Shown: positions 1-11,225 of the stretch, piece after piece
Position numbering within the stretch: position 1 is the first letter of the stretch
How the letters are laid out: the number at the start of each line of letters is the position of its first letter
NCBI RefSeq assembly: GCF_002532075.1
Contig: NZ_LYXE01000157.1
Location: forward strand, 62,001 to 126,000
DNA from: Candidatus Chloroploca asiatica
Lineage (GTDB): Bacteria; Chloroflexota; Chloroflexia; Chloroflexales; Chloroflexaceae
Length of the DNA stretch: 64,000 nucleotides
Direction: 5' to 3'
Translations under genes and position numbers: made by a program
The notes under the pieces: generated by a model
The model's input: only the letters and a program-made list of their open reading frames with translations
The model's database searches: none
What the model was told of the DNA's origin: nothing

Positions 1-3000
1 GGTCGGCAATGGCAACTACAGCCGTGAATGACCTGCGCAAAGAGGATGGTCTAACGCCCGCTAACGCCTTTGATGTTGGCGCGGGACGGCTAGACCTCGC
101 CCGGGCCAGTACCGTTGGCCTCGTGTTTGATGAAACTGGCGCGAATTATCTTGCCGCCGATCCTTTAGCCGGTGGTGATCCTAAAACCTTGAACCAGCCC
201 GGCCTGGTCAATTACAATTGCGCCGACCAATGCACCTGGACGCGCACCGTCAAGAGTGTGCTGACCCAGCCCGTGACCTACACAGCCTCTTTTGCTGGGC
301 CGGCTGGCATGTCGGCAACAGTTACCCCGGCAACCTTTACGATCAACCCTGGGGCGACCCAGGTGCTCACCATGACAGCCGACGTCTCAGGGCTCCCGCT
401 GGGTGAATTTGCCTTTGGCCGCATCACCCTGCAGACAAGTGCAACGCATCCAGCGCCGTTGCTCAACCCGAGCAGTACGACCAGCACACGCCCCGTTGCG
501 GTCACCAATCTTCCTGTTGTCGTTTTGCCGATTGCTGCGACCCCAGGTATAACGGTTACCCCGGGGCTACTGGCTGCGACACAACCGGTGGATGCGATCA
601 CAACGCATGTGTTGACGATTGGCAACGAGGGTGGGGCCGATCTGAACTGGTCAATTGATGAAGCGCCTCAATCTAACGTTCTCCTGGAACTGTCAGAAGA
701 CACGGTACGAGAACGTCGTGCGCCCAGCCTGCATCCAAAGCTCGTGAGTGCAGCGACGCTCCAGGGTGAAGCTTCGCCCACGGTGAGCAGCGTTATGCTG
801 CCAGCGAATGCTCCCGGTCAGGTCAATCTCGTCCTGGATGATGGCACGGCAGAAAATGCCGTTGGTCACAGTCAAGGGGGGCAGTTTCTCTGGTTGAACC
901 GCTTTACCCCGGTGGAAACTGCTTATCCCTTGACCCTCGAGCAGATCCAGGTGCTCTTCCGTTCAGAGAATGGACCACAAATTGGTGATGCGGTTGATCT
1001 CTATGTCTACGAGGATGCTGACGGTGATCCGAGCAATGGGGCAACCCATGTTGCCTCGCTGACCGGGCAGACGGTACAGTCTCTGGATGCTTTCTCGACC
1101 TATCCGATCTCTGTTACGCTGAATGGCCCTGGTGATGTGCTGATTGGGGTGGTGAATCGTGGCTCAGTCACAGCAGGTGTTTTCCCGGCAGCGCTTGATC
1201 AGACAAACAGCCAACGGCGTTCGTGGGCCGGTTTCGACGATGCGACACCTGGCGACCCACCGGTGTTGCCGCTGGATACCTTTGATCTCATTGACACCTT
1301 TGGGTTGGCCGGTAACTGGATGATCCGTGCTCAGGGAACGAGTAGCAATGCCTGTCTGGCACCCGCTGATGTCCCTTGGTTATCCATTGAGCCGACGAGT
1401 GGCACAACTGCACCTGGTGCCACGACGGCAGTCACGGCCACGCTTGATGCCACTGGTCTGGCAGTTGGTCAGTACGCGGCCGTTTTGTGTGTCAATAGCA
1501 ACGATCCGATTCAGCCTGTGGTCGCAGTGCCAGTGAACCTCGACGTGGTCAATGTTCCCGAGATTGAGGTTGACGTCGCGGCCATTGCCGCTCTCCAACC
1601 TGTTGAGACGACCACAACGCACGCGCTCACAATCAGCAATACAGGTCTGGCCGATCTGACCTGGTACATCGAAGAAGCTCCAGGCGCAGCATCGGTTGGC
1701 CTGGCACCATCAGCCGTACCTACGGTAACGGTGCTGTACAACAATGGCCCCTTCATTACCAGCTTTGGTGATGGGCCAGGTGGTGCTGATCTGAGCTTGC
1801 TGCAGACGAGCCTGGGGATGACCACCCTTGGGTTTGCCACAGGACTGAATGATTCAGGCCCTCATTTCCGCATCTCTGATCATTTTACCGTGACCGATGC
1901 CAGCGGTTGGAGGGTTGATGAGGTTGTCTTTTATGCGTACCAGAGCGGATCATCGACTACTTCTACCTTCACAGGGGTGAACTTCCAGATCTGGGATGGC
2001 CCACCAGATGATCCGGTGAGTAGGGTTATCTTTGGTGATACGACGACCAACCGGTTTGTTGAGAGTAGTTGGACCAATGCCTACCGGGTCTCTGAAAGCA
2101 ATTTCACCACAACCCAACGCCCCATTATGGCGATCGTTGGTCGTGCAGGCGTTGATTTGTCACCTGGCACCTACTGGCTCGATTGGCAACTGGCTGGCAG
2201 CCTCGCCTCGGGGCCATGGCAGCCTCCGATTACGGTCATCAGTCAGACCGTCACCGGCAATGCTCTGCAACGCAACGACACTGGCTGGGTGCCACTGCAG
2301 GATACCGGGTCAAGTACCAATCAGGGTGTGCCCTTCCAGCTACGAAGAGTGGTGGGATGCGGCAATCCATCTGATATCGCCTGGATGTCTGTCGCTCCCA
2401 CCAGCGGTACGACCTTGCCCAGGGCTTCAAGCGAGGTGACCGTGACCCTCGATGCGACAGGGGTTGCCCCCGGTGCGTATGAAGCGTATCTCTGCCTGCA
2501 TAGCAATGATCCCGTCAAGCCACTGATCACAGTGCCGGTCAGTATGACCGTGGAAGCTGTGCAATATGGGGTCGATCTGCTAGCCGCTACATCAACTGGC
2601 TCGGGACGTCCTGGCGCGGTGGTCACGTACACCCTGGCGCTGACCAATACCGGCAACCTGACCGATAGCGTCAGCCTCAGCACGGCGGGCAACACCTGGC
2701 CCGTCACGGTGCCCCCGACAGTCACGCTCGCCGCCGGTGAAGGGACAGCTCTGGTGCTCACCATCACGATCCCGGTCACAGCCACGGGCGGGATGCTTGA
2801 TACGGTGGTCGTCACCGCGACCTCCGAGGCCGATCCGGGCACACCACCCGCCACGGCGACCAGCACGCTGACCACGACTGCCGAGGCGACCTACGGCGTG
2901 ACGCTCCTGCCACCACGCGACACCCAGACCGCGCTGCCGGGCACGGTGGTCACGTACACCCTGGCGCTGACCAATACCGGCAACCTGACCGATAGCGTCA

Positions 3001-3269
3001 GCCTCAGCGCGGCGGGCAACACCTGGCCCGTCACGGTGCCCCCGACAGTCACGCTCGCCGCCGGTGAAGGGACTGCTCTGGTGCTCACCGTCACGATCCC
3101 GGTCACAGCCACGGGCGGGATGACGGATACCGTCACCATCACAGCTACCTCAAGTGGCAATCCCGATACAACGGCACAGTCCATCCTCACAACGAGCACG
3201 AGAGCCGTGCCATCCCGCTACTCGCTCTGGATACCACTGATCATGGTAGATTGGAACAGCCCACAATAG
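1..3269 (+). CDS. Secreted subtilisin-like (S8) serine peptidase, C-terminal part (5' truncated by window)
   Basis: The frame is open from base 3 with no start, so the gene begins upstream. The first residues (SAMATTAVND, then AFDVGAGRLDL) match the segment just after the catalytic Ser in S8 peptidases, but the catalytic triad itself is outside the window. After an Fn3-like stretch (about residues 65-165) come Ig-like modules: BACON-like units with the pattern WLSIEPTSGTT...VNSNDP (about 455-510 and 795-850), a lectin-like segment (about 280-445), and two NEW3/CARDB-like repeats (about 860-960 and 970-1065). The tail ends SLWIPLIM plus nine residues, without a membrane helix. It is probably an extracellular protease or adhesin. 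The assignment rests on architecture; the catalytic domain cannot be checked here. Confidence 0.8.
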   Translation, partial: SAMATTAVNDLRKEDGLTPANAFDVGAGRLDLARASTVGLVFDETGANYLAADPLAGGDPKTLNQPGLVNYNCADQCTWTRTVKSVLTQPVTYTASFAGPAGMSATVTPATFTINPGATQVLTMTADVSGLPLGEFAFGRITLQTSATHPAPLLNPSSTTSTRPVAVTNLPVVVLPIAATPGITVTPGLLAATQPVDAITTHVLTIGNEGGADLNWSIDEAPQSNVLLELSEDTVRERRAPSLHPKLVSAATLQGEASPTVSSVMLPANAPGQVNLVLDDGTAENAVGHSQGGQFLWLNRFTPVETAYPLTLEQIQVLFRSENGPQIGDAVDLYVYEDADGDPSNGATHVASLTGQTVQSLDAFSTYPISVTLNGPGDVLIGVVNRGSVTAGVFPAALDQTNSQRRSWAGFDDATPGDPPVLPLDTFDLIDTFGLAGNWMIRAQGTSSNACLAPADVPWLSIEPTSGTTAPGATTAVTATLDATGLAVGQYAAVLCVNSNDPIQPVVAVPVNLDVVNVPEIEVDVAAIAALQPVETTTTHALTISNTGLADLTWYIEEAPGAASVGLAPSAVPTVTVLYNNGPFITSFGDGPGGADLSLLQTSLGMTTLGFATGLNDSGPHFRISDHFTVTDASGWRVDEVVFYAYQSGSSTTSTFTGVNFQIWDGPPDDPVSRVIFGDTTTNRFVESSWTNAYRVSESNFTTTQRPIMAIVGRAGVDLSPGTYWLDWQLAGSLASGPWQPPITVISQTVTGNALQRNDTGWVPLQDTGSSTNQGVPFQLRRVVGCGNPSDIAWMSVAPTSGTTLPRASSEVTVTLDATGVAPGAYEAYLCLHSNDPVKPLITVPVSMTVEAVQYGVDLLAATSTGSGRPGAVVTYTLALTNTGNLTDSVSLSTAGNTWPVTVPPTVTLAAGEGTALVLTITIPVTATGGMLDTVVVTATSEADPGTPPATATSTLTTTAEATYGVTLLPPRDTQTALPGTVVTYTLALTNTGNLTDSVSLSAAGNTWPVTVPPTVTLAAGEGTALVLTVTIPVTATGGMTDTVTITATSSGNPDTTAQSILTTSTRAVPSRYSLWIPLIMVDWNSPQ
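2617..3122 (+). repeat. Near-identical 179-bp direct repeat inside the subtilase gene
   Basis: Bases 2617-2795 and 2944-3122 differ at only about three positions and are offset by 327 bp (109 codons), so the frame is kept. They encode the cores of two NEW3/CARDB-like modules. The near-identity at DNA level, including third positions, indicates recent duplication or gene conversion. Confidence 0.93.
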
Positions 3270-3305
3270 CTTTGCACCTATCATCCTAAGCGCACATCAA
3301 AACGA

Positions 3306-3334
3306 AAAGAGGGGCACCTGAGGTGCCCCTCTTT
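3306..3334 (+). terminator. Rho-independent-type hairpin behind the subtilase gene
   Basis: A 13-bp perfect stem (AAAGAGGGGCACC / GGTGCCCCTCTTT) with a 3-nt loop starts 36 nt after the stop. The T-run is within the right arm, so the A-rich left arm also makes it usable on the other strand. Confidence 0.85.
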
Positions 3335-3384
3335 CGGTAAGCAAATGTATACGATAAATTGTGATTACTTCTCACTTCAAGCTA

Positions 3385-3413
3385 TAGACATATAAGCACG
3401 AGACTTGTATAAT
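3385..3413 (+). promoter_or_regulatory. Sigma70-type promoter of the STAS-like gene
   Basis: TAGACA (3385-3390), a 17-nt spacer and TATAAT (3408-3413). Transcription would start near 3420, giving a leader of about 130 nt before the ATG at 3554. The leader is GC-rich with short self-complementary stretches, but I recognise no riboswitch in it. Confidence 0.75.
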
Positions 3414-3553
3414 GGGCACGCACCCGCTACTCGTCTCAGCGTTTCCCCCCGATGGGCGCTTGAGCCCGGAGCTATCTACGCACGATACTGTCCGGCATCT
3501 GGGCCGGCCCATGACGTTTGCTCGTTCGGATAGCTTCCTAGAAAGTGCGAACG

Positions 3554-4222
3554 ATGCCCTACCGCATTACTCGTCATGGCGATGATCTCGTCTGGGTCAC
3601 TATTGAAGGCCACCTGAGTCGCGATCACGCCGAGAACTATTATGCCGAGATGTGGTCCCTGCTCGAAACCTGCCCGATGCCGACTGATCTTCTTGTTGAC
3701 GGACGTTACATTGCCGGGGCGTCACCCGGAGCGCGCCGACGAACGGAAGAGATCGCTCATCACCCTCATTTAGGCCACCTGGCCTTTGTCGTCAACACGC
3801 ATCATCTCTTGATCTTTGCCCCCCTCGTGAAACTCGTCAGCGGGATTGGTCTCTTTGGCGACGAATACGAGGCATTGCAGTATTTGCGTGGCAATCGAGG
3901 CACCCCGCCCCACACAGTACACCTGGATCTCCCGTCTTTCCAGGAATATGCCCGTCCTTCCCCGGCCCCGATGATCATGCCCGAACCCGAACCCATTGGC
4001 CCACCGCCGACCGCAGTGGCGCGGGCCGTTGCCGCCGAGATGCACTCGCCCTCGCGCATCATCACGGCGCGCCTTGATCCACCGCCCCCGCTCACGCCGC
4101 GGACAATCACAACCCGCCACAGCAACGGGAATGGTGGTCGTCCCTCGTATACACGCCCCTTACCGCCGCCGCCAGCACCACGCATTGGACGCAACTGGGA
4201 CGAGGAAGATATGGACTGGTAA
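3554..4222 (+). CDS. STAS/SpoIIAA-like domain protein with Pro-rich tail
   Basis: A 222-residue cytoplasmic protein. The first about 120 residues look like a SpoIIAA/STAS-like alpha-beta fold: an N-terminal beta-hairpin (DDLVWVTIEGHLS), a central strand (TDLLVDGRYI) and the typical C-terminal GDEYEALQYLR helix. The last 100 residues are Pro/Arg-rich and probably disordered. An in-frame GTG lies at 3545, but the ATG at 3554 has the better upstream purine run (GAAAG) and begins directly on the conserved strand. It is monocistronic, between its own promoter and a terminator, convergent with pyrG. It may act in signalling or anti-anti-sigma control; no partner kinase is adjacent, so the function is inferred from fold only. 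Confidence 0.65.
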   Translation: MPYRITRHGDDLVWVTIEGHLSRDHAENYYAEMWSLLETCPMPTDLLVDGRYIAGASPGARRRTEEIAHHPHLGHLAFVVNTHHLLIFAPLVKLVSGIGLFGDEYEALQYLRGNRGTPPHTVHLDLPSFQEYARPSPAPMIMPEPEPIGPPPTAVARAVAAEMHSPSRIITARLDPPPPLTPRTITTRHSNGNGGRPSYTRPLPPPPAPRIGRNWDEEDMDW

Positions 4223-4223
4223 A

Positions 4224-4244
4224 GAAGGGGCCTATGGCCCCTTC
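4224..4244. terminator. Bidirectional terminator between the STAS-like gene and pyrG
   Basis: GAAGGGGCC - TAT - GGCCCCTTC, a perfect 9-bp stem between two convergent genes, 2 nt after one stop and 11 nt from the other. Each strand has a short T-run on its 3' side. Confidence 0.75.
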
Positions 4245-4254
4245 CTTATCGGTT

Positions 4255-6586
<2,332 letters not shown>

Positions 6587-6628
6587 CAGCGCGCCTCTTT
6601 AATATCAGACACGGGGCCATACCCCGCC

Positions 6629-7297
6629 TCACGTCTCGTCACCCTGTGATGCAGAACATTCATGCCAGAGGGTTTCGAGCAACGGACGAATGACAGCGAG
6701 GGCAAAGCCTCGTCGTTGGAGGAGACCGCCGAGACGGCGTTGAAACGTGGTGCGGTCAGGGCATGCACAGTACCGTGCAAGAACTGATCGCGCAACCTGT
6801 TCTGCCGCCTGCCGTTCTCCTTCGGCATCGGCACCGACCTCGGCCAGTGCTGTTGCGATTGTATCACGATCTACGCCTTTGTCGCGCAACTCGGCAACGA
6901 GCGCACGCACCCCCCGTGGTCGAAACCGTTGTCGGTTTTCGACCCAGTAGCGACTAAATGCCGCATCATCAAGCAACCCAAGGTCTTGCAGACGCTCGAG
7001 CACCTGATCAATCACCTGAGGGGGATGCTCTTTCTGGCGCAGACGCAAGCGCACCTCGGCGCGGCTACGAGGGCGGGCATCGAGCAAGCGCATAGCAGAC
7101 AGGAGGGCCTGTTCTACCTGTGCTGATGCCGCCAGGCGTTGCCAGGCGGCATCATCAAGGGTCAGACCGACCCACAAACCCTCACGGGCGAGGGTTGCGA
7201 GGGTTATCCCAAGGGCAAAGGCCCCATCAATGAAAATATTGACACGCTGGCTATCGTGAAGCTGCGCAGTGATGGCGGTAATGGTGCCTGCGGGCAT
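6629..7297 (-). CDS. recX: Regulatory protein RecX
   Basis: A 222-residue RecX-family protein that binds RecA filaments and modulates recombinase activity. The three-helix repeats typical of the family are visible: ALLSAMRLLDARPRSRAEV, then VLERLQDLGLLDDAAFSRYWVENR with the conserved L(L)DD.xFA-like signature, and FRPRGVRALVAEL followed by the C-terminal repeat. The N-terminal about 60 residues form the beta-rich extension seen in longer RecX proteins. It starts 13 nt after the recA stop, the classic recA-recX arrangement, so translation is probably coupled to recA expression. Confidence 0.93.
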   Translation of the reverse strand: MPAGTITAITAQLHDSQRVNIFIDGAFALGITLATLAREGLWVGLTLDDAAWQRLAASAQVEQALLSAMRLLDARPRSRAEVRLRLRQKEHPPQVIDQVLERLQDLGLLDDAAFSRYWVENRQRFRPRGVRALVAELRDKGVDRDTIATALAEVGADAEGERQAAEQVARSVLARYCACPDRTTFQRRLGGLLQRRGFALAVIRPLLETLWHECSASQGDET

Positions 7298-7310
7298 CGT
7301 GGCTGGCTAA

Positions 7311-8375
7311 CTACTCCTCGTCTTCAAAGAGGCCGGCGTCTTCATCGTCGGCAATGGCCGCGACGGGCAGCGCAATCGGATTCGAGAGGCCCTGGGCTTT
7401 GATCAGGCGCTCGATCTCTTCAGTCAGCGCCGGGTTCTCCTTCAAGAAGTTACGCACATTCTCGCGCCCCTGTCCGAGGCGGTCTTCGGCAAGGTAGAAC
7501 CAGGCCCCGCTCTTGCGGATGATATTCATCTCGACGCCAACATCAAGGATATTGCCCTCACGCGAAATGCCTTCATTGGCGAGGATATCAAACTCGGCCT
7601 GACGGAAGGGTGGGGCCACCTTATTCTTGATCACCTTGACGCGTGCCCGTGAACCAATCACCTCTTGCCCCGACTTGAGCGTCTCGATGCGGCGAATATC
7701 GAGGCGCACCGAAGCGTAAAACTTGAGTGCCTGCCCACCCGTAGTGGTTTCGGGCGAACCGAACATCACTCCTATCTTCATACGCAACTGGTTGAGGAAA
7801 ATAACGATGGTTCGGCTCTTGTTGATGGCCCCGGAGAGCTTGCGCAGGGCCTGGCTCATCAGGCGGGCCTGGAGACCGGGGAGGCTGTCTCCCATGTCGC
7901 CTTCGATTTCAGCGCGAGGCACCAAGGCCGCCACTGAGTCGATGACGATGACATCGATGGCATTGGAACGAACGAGGGTTTCACAGATCTCAAGCCCTTG
8001 TTCACCGGTGTCGGGCTGTGAGACGAGCAAATCATCGATCTGGACACCACAGCGCTGGGCATAGATCGGGTCAAAGGCATGCTCAGCGTCAATGAAGGCA
8101 CAGACACCACCGAGTTTCTGGGCTTCGGCAATGATATGCTGGGCCAGCGTTGTTTTGCCACTGCTCTCGGGGCCAAAGATTTCGACGACGCGACCGCGGG
8201 GCAAGCCACCGATGCCCAGCGCAATGTCGAGGGCAATCGAACCAGTGGGGATCGCCTCAATCGCCAGACGCGAGTTGAGCTCGCCCATCTTCATGATCGA
8301 GCCTTTGCCGAATTTGCGGTCGATCTGGCTCATTGCGGCAGCCAGAGCCTTCTCTTTTTCGGGCGCGATTGCCAT
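7311..8375 (-). CDS. recA: Recombinase RecA
   Basis: A 354-residue strand-exchange ATPase and SOS co-protease. Seen: GKGSIMKMG at the N-terminal linker, Walker [10 protein letters not shown], Walker [11 protein letters not shown], the QALRKLSG helix, the loop-2 region [13 protein letters not shown], and an acidic tail ending GLFEDEE. The ATG at 8375 follows GGAGGAG with 9-nt spacing and gives [14 protein letters not shown] at 8405 (MSAHNGG) also has an AAGGAG upstream, so a 364-residue form is possible. First gene of the recA-recX-MBL-pyrG unit, with a strong promoter at 8485-8513 carrying an inverted repeat in its spacer. Confidence 0.98.
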   Translation of the reverse strand: MAIAPEKEKALAAAMSQIDRKFGKGSIMKMGELNSRLAIEAIPTGSIALDIALGIGGLPRGRVVEIFGPESSGKTTLAQHIIAEAQKLGGVCAFIDAEHAFDPIYAQRCGVQIDDLLVSQPDTGEQGLEICETLVRSNAIDVIVIDSVAALVPRAEIEGDMGDSLPGLQARLMSQALRKLSGAINKSRTIVIFLNQLRMKIGVMFGSPETTTGGQALKFYASVRLDIRRIETLKSGQEVIGSRARVKVIKNKVAPPFRQAEFDILANEGISREGNILDVGVEMNIIRKSGAWFYLAEDRLGQGRENVRNFLKENPALTEEIERLIKAQGLSNPIALPVAAIADDEDAGLFEDEE

Positions 8376-8484
8376 CGCGGGCGCTCCTCCGTTATGTGCT
8401 GACACTCGTGCTTCTCCTTCTCTCTACTCTACTATGAGGGAGGGGCGCTGTCAACGCAGATTGACTCGCCCGCAAATCTGTTCT

Positions 8485-8513
8485 ATTATAGCACGCCCGT
8501 GCGTGCTTGGCAA
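8485..8513 (-). promoter_or_regulatory. recA promoter with inverted repeat in the spacer (candidate operator)
   Basis: On the minus strand: TTGCCA (8513-8508), 17-nt spacer, TATAAT (8490-8485), with TGC before the -10 (extended -10). The inverted repeat AGCACG-N6-CGTGCT occupies 8490-8507, the whole spacer. A repressor bound there would block polymerase, so it is a candidate LexA-type site. It does not match the GAAC-N4-GTTC box. Confidence 0.75.
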
Positions 8514-8568
8514 GTTGCTTGCATGATTTATACCGCTGCCGCACGCCAAAGGATACGCCGCGAAGCTA

Positions 8569-8577
8569 TGTTATAGT
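8569..8577 (+). promoter_or_regulatory. Extended -10 promoter of the DUF427 gene
   Basis: TG-T-TATAGT, 22 nt before the ATG at 8599. There is no convincing -35. Confidence 0.5.
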
Positions 8578-8598
8578 GAAAGAAAGGAGGAATTAAAG

Positions 8599-9090
8599 AT
8601 GATACGTCGCATTCCACCGGGTGAAGGTCAGGAGTCGGTCTGGGATTATCCTCGGCCACCGCGACTCGAAGCGACCTCGCGCCATCTTCAGATCTATTTT
8701 GGAGGCATTTTGCTTGCCGATACGCGGCGGGCCTTTCGGGTGCTCGAAACCAGCCATCCTCCGGTCTACTATATCCCTCCCGAGGATGTGCAGATGCGTT
8801 ATTTGACTCGTACAGCGCGCAGTAGTTTCTGCGAATTCAAAGGCCAGGCGATCTACTATACGCTTCAGATTGAGAACCAGCGTGTTGAAGATGTTGCCTG
8901 GGCCTATCCACGACCAACCCGGGGGTTTGAGGCGCTTGCCAATGCTCTGGCCTTTTACCCTGACCCAATGGATGGATGTTTTGTTGATGGCGAACGGGTG
9001 ACGCCGCAACCAGGCGGTTTCTATGGGGGTTGGATTACGTCGGATATTGTCGGGCCTTTCAAGGGGGGGCCTGGAACCTGGGGATGGTAG
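8599..9090 (+). CDS. DUF427 domain-containing protein
   Basis: A 163-residue soluble protein of the DUF427 family, a small beta-barrel fold of unknown biochemical role. Family hallmarks seen: WDYPRPPRLE, IYFGGILLADTRRAFRVLETSHPPVYYIP, then RSSFCEFKGQAIYYTL and the VAWAYPRP segment. The ATG follows an unusually good ribosome binding site (AAAGGAGG, 8 nt upstream), suggesting strong translation. It is monocistronic, divergent from recA and convergent with a histidine kinase, with a long hairpin in between. No context explains its function. Confidence 0.88.
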   Translation: MIRRIPPGEGQESVWDYPRPPRLEATSRHLQIYFGGILLADTRRAFRVLETSHPPVYYIPPEDVQMRYLTRTARSSFCEFKGQAIYYTLQIENQRVEDVAWAYPRPTRGFEALANALAFYPDPMDGCFVDGERVTPQPGGFYGGWITSDIVGPFKGGPGTWGW

Positions 9091-9097
9091 ACGCGTT

Positions 9098-9142
9098 GTG
9101 TGGTGGCAAACAGCCGATGAAACTGGCTGTTTGCCACCACAC
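9098..9142. terminator. Long perfect hairpin between convergent genes (hairpin family copy)
   Basis: Perfect 18-bp stem (9098-9115 with 9125-9142), 9-nt loop, starting 8 nt after the DUF427 stop. The arm contains GGCAAACAGCC, the family AAA plus GCC core. No external T-run. Confidence 0.8.
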
Positions 9143-9167
9143 ATGCATGCGTTGCTCGGGCAACAGC

Positions 9168-10844
9168 CTAGTTATGGTCGCTCAGTGGGAGGCAGATCGT
9201 AAAGGTTGTCCCCTGGCCTTCCTGGCTGGTACAACTGATCATGCCGCCGTGCTGCTGCACAATCTCGCGAACAATGTACAGGCCAATGCCCAGACCAGTG
9301 AACGAGCTGTGCTGAACATTGGCGGCACGATAGAACTGCTCAAACAAGTGTTGTTGTGCCTCGAGAGGGATACCAATACCCTGATCGCTGATCGCCACAC
9401 AAAGATGTTCGTCTCTCTGCTCGAGGGTGAGGAGGATGGGGCCTCCTGCCGGACTATATTTGATGGCATTGCTGATGATATTCTGAATTACTTCTTCAAT
9501 GCGCAGTTCGTCAGCAAAGATCCGCAGCGGATCAGGGGTGGCCAGCAGTTCAAGGGTATGCCGACTCAGCGTCGGGCTCACCTCGGCCACGATCCGCTCG
9601 ACCAGCCTCCTCAGATCAAACCAGTCGCGTTCGATAACCAATTGGCCGGTCTGAATGCGTGATAGATCAAGCAACGACGTCAACATCCGGTTGAGACGCA
9701 GACTCTGCTGAACAATCGCCTGAATCGGGCGGGTAAAGGCTTCACCAAGCTGGGCGTGTTGCATGCGGCGGTCGAGCAACTGCGCCTGGCCGAGCATCAC
9801 GGTGAGAGGGGTACGCAAGTCGTGTGAAGCGACAGCTATGAAATGGTCGCGGGTGGTGACGGCTTCTTGCATCGTGCTATAGAGGCGGGCCCGCTGCAGC
9901 GCCTGGGCACATTGCACCGCGATCGCCCACAGAAAAGCCCGTTCATCCTGGGGAAATTGACGCGGCTCAGCAAAACTAACCATACAGACGCCCATCACCT
10001 GGCCCTCGACTTCCAGTGGCAGCAGAGCCAGACCGTGCGCATCTGCCGCGAGTGGCGGTGGAAGGGTAACTGATTGATAGAGCGCCTCCCTATCGGCCTG
10101 TGAAACAAGAAAGACTGGGAGCGCAGTCTTCAAGGTCTCGCCAAGCGGATGAGTGGTGTCGAGTAGCATCGTGATCGGCACAGGGGCTGTAGTATCAGTG
10201 GGGGGGGCATTGGTGCTGTGTAAGACCTCCAGCGCCGTACCATCGACACTGCGGACATACATTGCTACCTGGTGGGCATCGAGGGTCTGCCGCACCTCTT
10301 CAACGACGACACGCGCCACATCTAGCGGCGTGACGGCTTCAGAAAGGGCTGAGGTAATCGTCTGAAGACGCTCTACCCGTCGCACAGCTTGCTCGGCCAT
10401 CTGGCGTGCAATGCGCTCACGGGCAAGGAGAAACTCTCGTTCATGCTGGATGCTATAGCGCTCGCTGACATCAATCGCCGAAGGAATTAGGTAACGGATA
10501 TTGCCATATGCGTCACGGAGCGGGGCCAGCATAAAATCGATCATCATCAGGCGCTCGTCGGCGACCCGCACCATCACATCATACCGTGAGGTCTCACCAG
10601 CCTGGCCACGCGCAAGGGCCAGGCATAGTTCGGCCTGAACGTCAGGATCGTACGACCACCAGTAGGTCTCGTGAAATGGCTTACCAATGACATCGGATGG
10701 TTGCAAGCCAGCCACCTTGAGGGCAGACTGATTCGCTTCGATCAGGATGCCATCAAACGTCACTACACCAACAAAAGCAAAGAGGGAATCCAGGAGAGCC
10801 TGCGCTGAGAATGAATGTAGAATGTCGGCTTCACCTGGTTGCAT
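9168..10844 (-). CDS. PAS-GAF sensor histidine kinase
   Basis: A 558-residue cytoplasmic sensor kinase without membrane helices. An N-terminal PAS domain (about 15-135) is followed by a short coiled coil, a GAF domain (about 165-300), a HisKA dimerisation domain with phospho-acceptor His in SHDLRTPLTV, and an HATPase_c domain with N-box NIISNAIKYSP, DQGIGIP and GLGIGLYI. The stimulus is probably a cytoplasmic ligand or redox cue. ATG 10844 has GAGAAG 6 nt upstream; the longer ATG at 10862 has a Shine-Dalgarno sequence too close to be useful. No response regulator is adjacent, so it is an orphan kinase. Confidence 0.92.
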   Translation of the reverse strand: MQPGEADILHSFSAQALLDSLFAFVGVVTFDGILIEANQSALKVAGLQPSDVIGKPFHETYWWSYDPDVQAELCLALARGQAGETSRYDVMVRVADERLMMIDFMLAPLRDAYGNIRYLIPSAIDVSERYSIQHEREFLLARERIARQMAEQAVRRVERLQTITSALSEAVTPLDVARVVVEEVRQTLDAHQVAMYVRSVDGTALEVLHSTNAPPTDTTAPVPITMLLDTTHPLGETLKTALPVFLVSQADREALYQSVTLPPPLAADAHGLALLPLEVEGQVMGVCMVSFAEPRQFPQDERAFLWAIAVQCAQALQRARLYSTMQEAVTTRDHFIAVASHDLRTPLTVMLGQAQLLDRRMQHAQLGEAFTRPIQAIVQQSLRLNRMLTSLLDLSRIQTGQLVIERDWFDLRRLVERIVAEVSPTLSRHTLELLATPDPLRIFADELRIEEVIQNIISNAIKYSPAGGPILLTLEQRDEHLCVAISDQGIGIPLEAQQHLFEQFYRAANVQHSSFTGLGIGLYIVREIVQQHGGMISCTSQEGQGTTFTICLPLSDHN

Positions 10845-11225
10845 ACGGTTCTTCTCAATCATCCTTGCGCCAGGGCGTATCCTCCAGCCAGCGTGTGCCT
10901 TATGTTATCAAGAACGAGCTTTGCAACTCATGCTAACACACGTCGGTCTATTTTGGCAGAGCATGCACCTTTTTCGTAGGGCTACGTCAAAGTGGGAGGG
11001 ACACGAATCAGGGCAAGCGCGGCCCCTACGGAAGCCGCGGTCGCCCGCACGGAAGCGGCAATATTCGTCTAACCCGCACGCCGCCACAGCGCCAGGAGGC
11101 TGTTGCGCAGCGCCGCGAGCGCCTGTGGGGCTTATCCCGTGCGCATAAGGTTCACGGCTCTGAACCAAGGAACTGTGGTTCCTGGCATCTCGTGTGACCA
11201 CGTGAGCAGGGTTAGACTAGTGTGA
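10845..11225. other. Gene-free stretch upstream of the PAS-GAF kinase
   Basis: No ORF here has family features or a ribosome site. It holds short inverted repeats (GGTTC...GAACC near 11150 followed by GGAAC...GTTCC) and a CGTAGGG/CCCTACG pair around 10977-11030. It probably contains the kinase promoter, but I see no convincing -10/-35. Confidence 0.4.

Noticed and set aside
3414-3553. Riboswitch in the long leader of the STAS-like gene
   Set aside because: The leader is long and GC-rich, but I find no conserved core of the c-di-GMP, cobalamin, TPP, SAM or glycine classes.
8593-9144. 183-codon ORF antisense to the DUF427 gene
   Set aside because: The plus-strand gene has a strong ribosome site and family match; the antisense frame begins inside the terminator hairpin.
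10908-11201. 97-codon minus-strand ORF
   Set aside because: Cys/Arg-rich composition, no Shine-Dalgarno, and it spans short inverted repeats.
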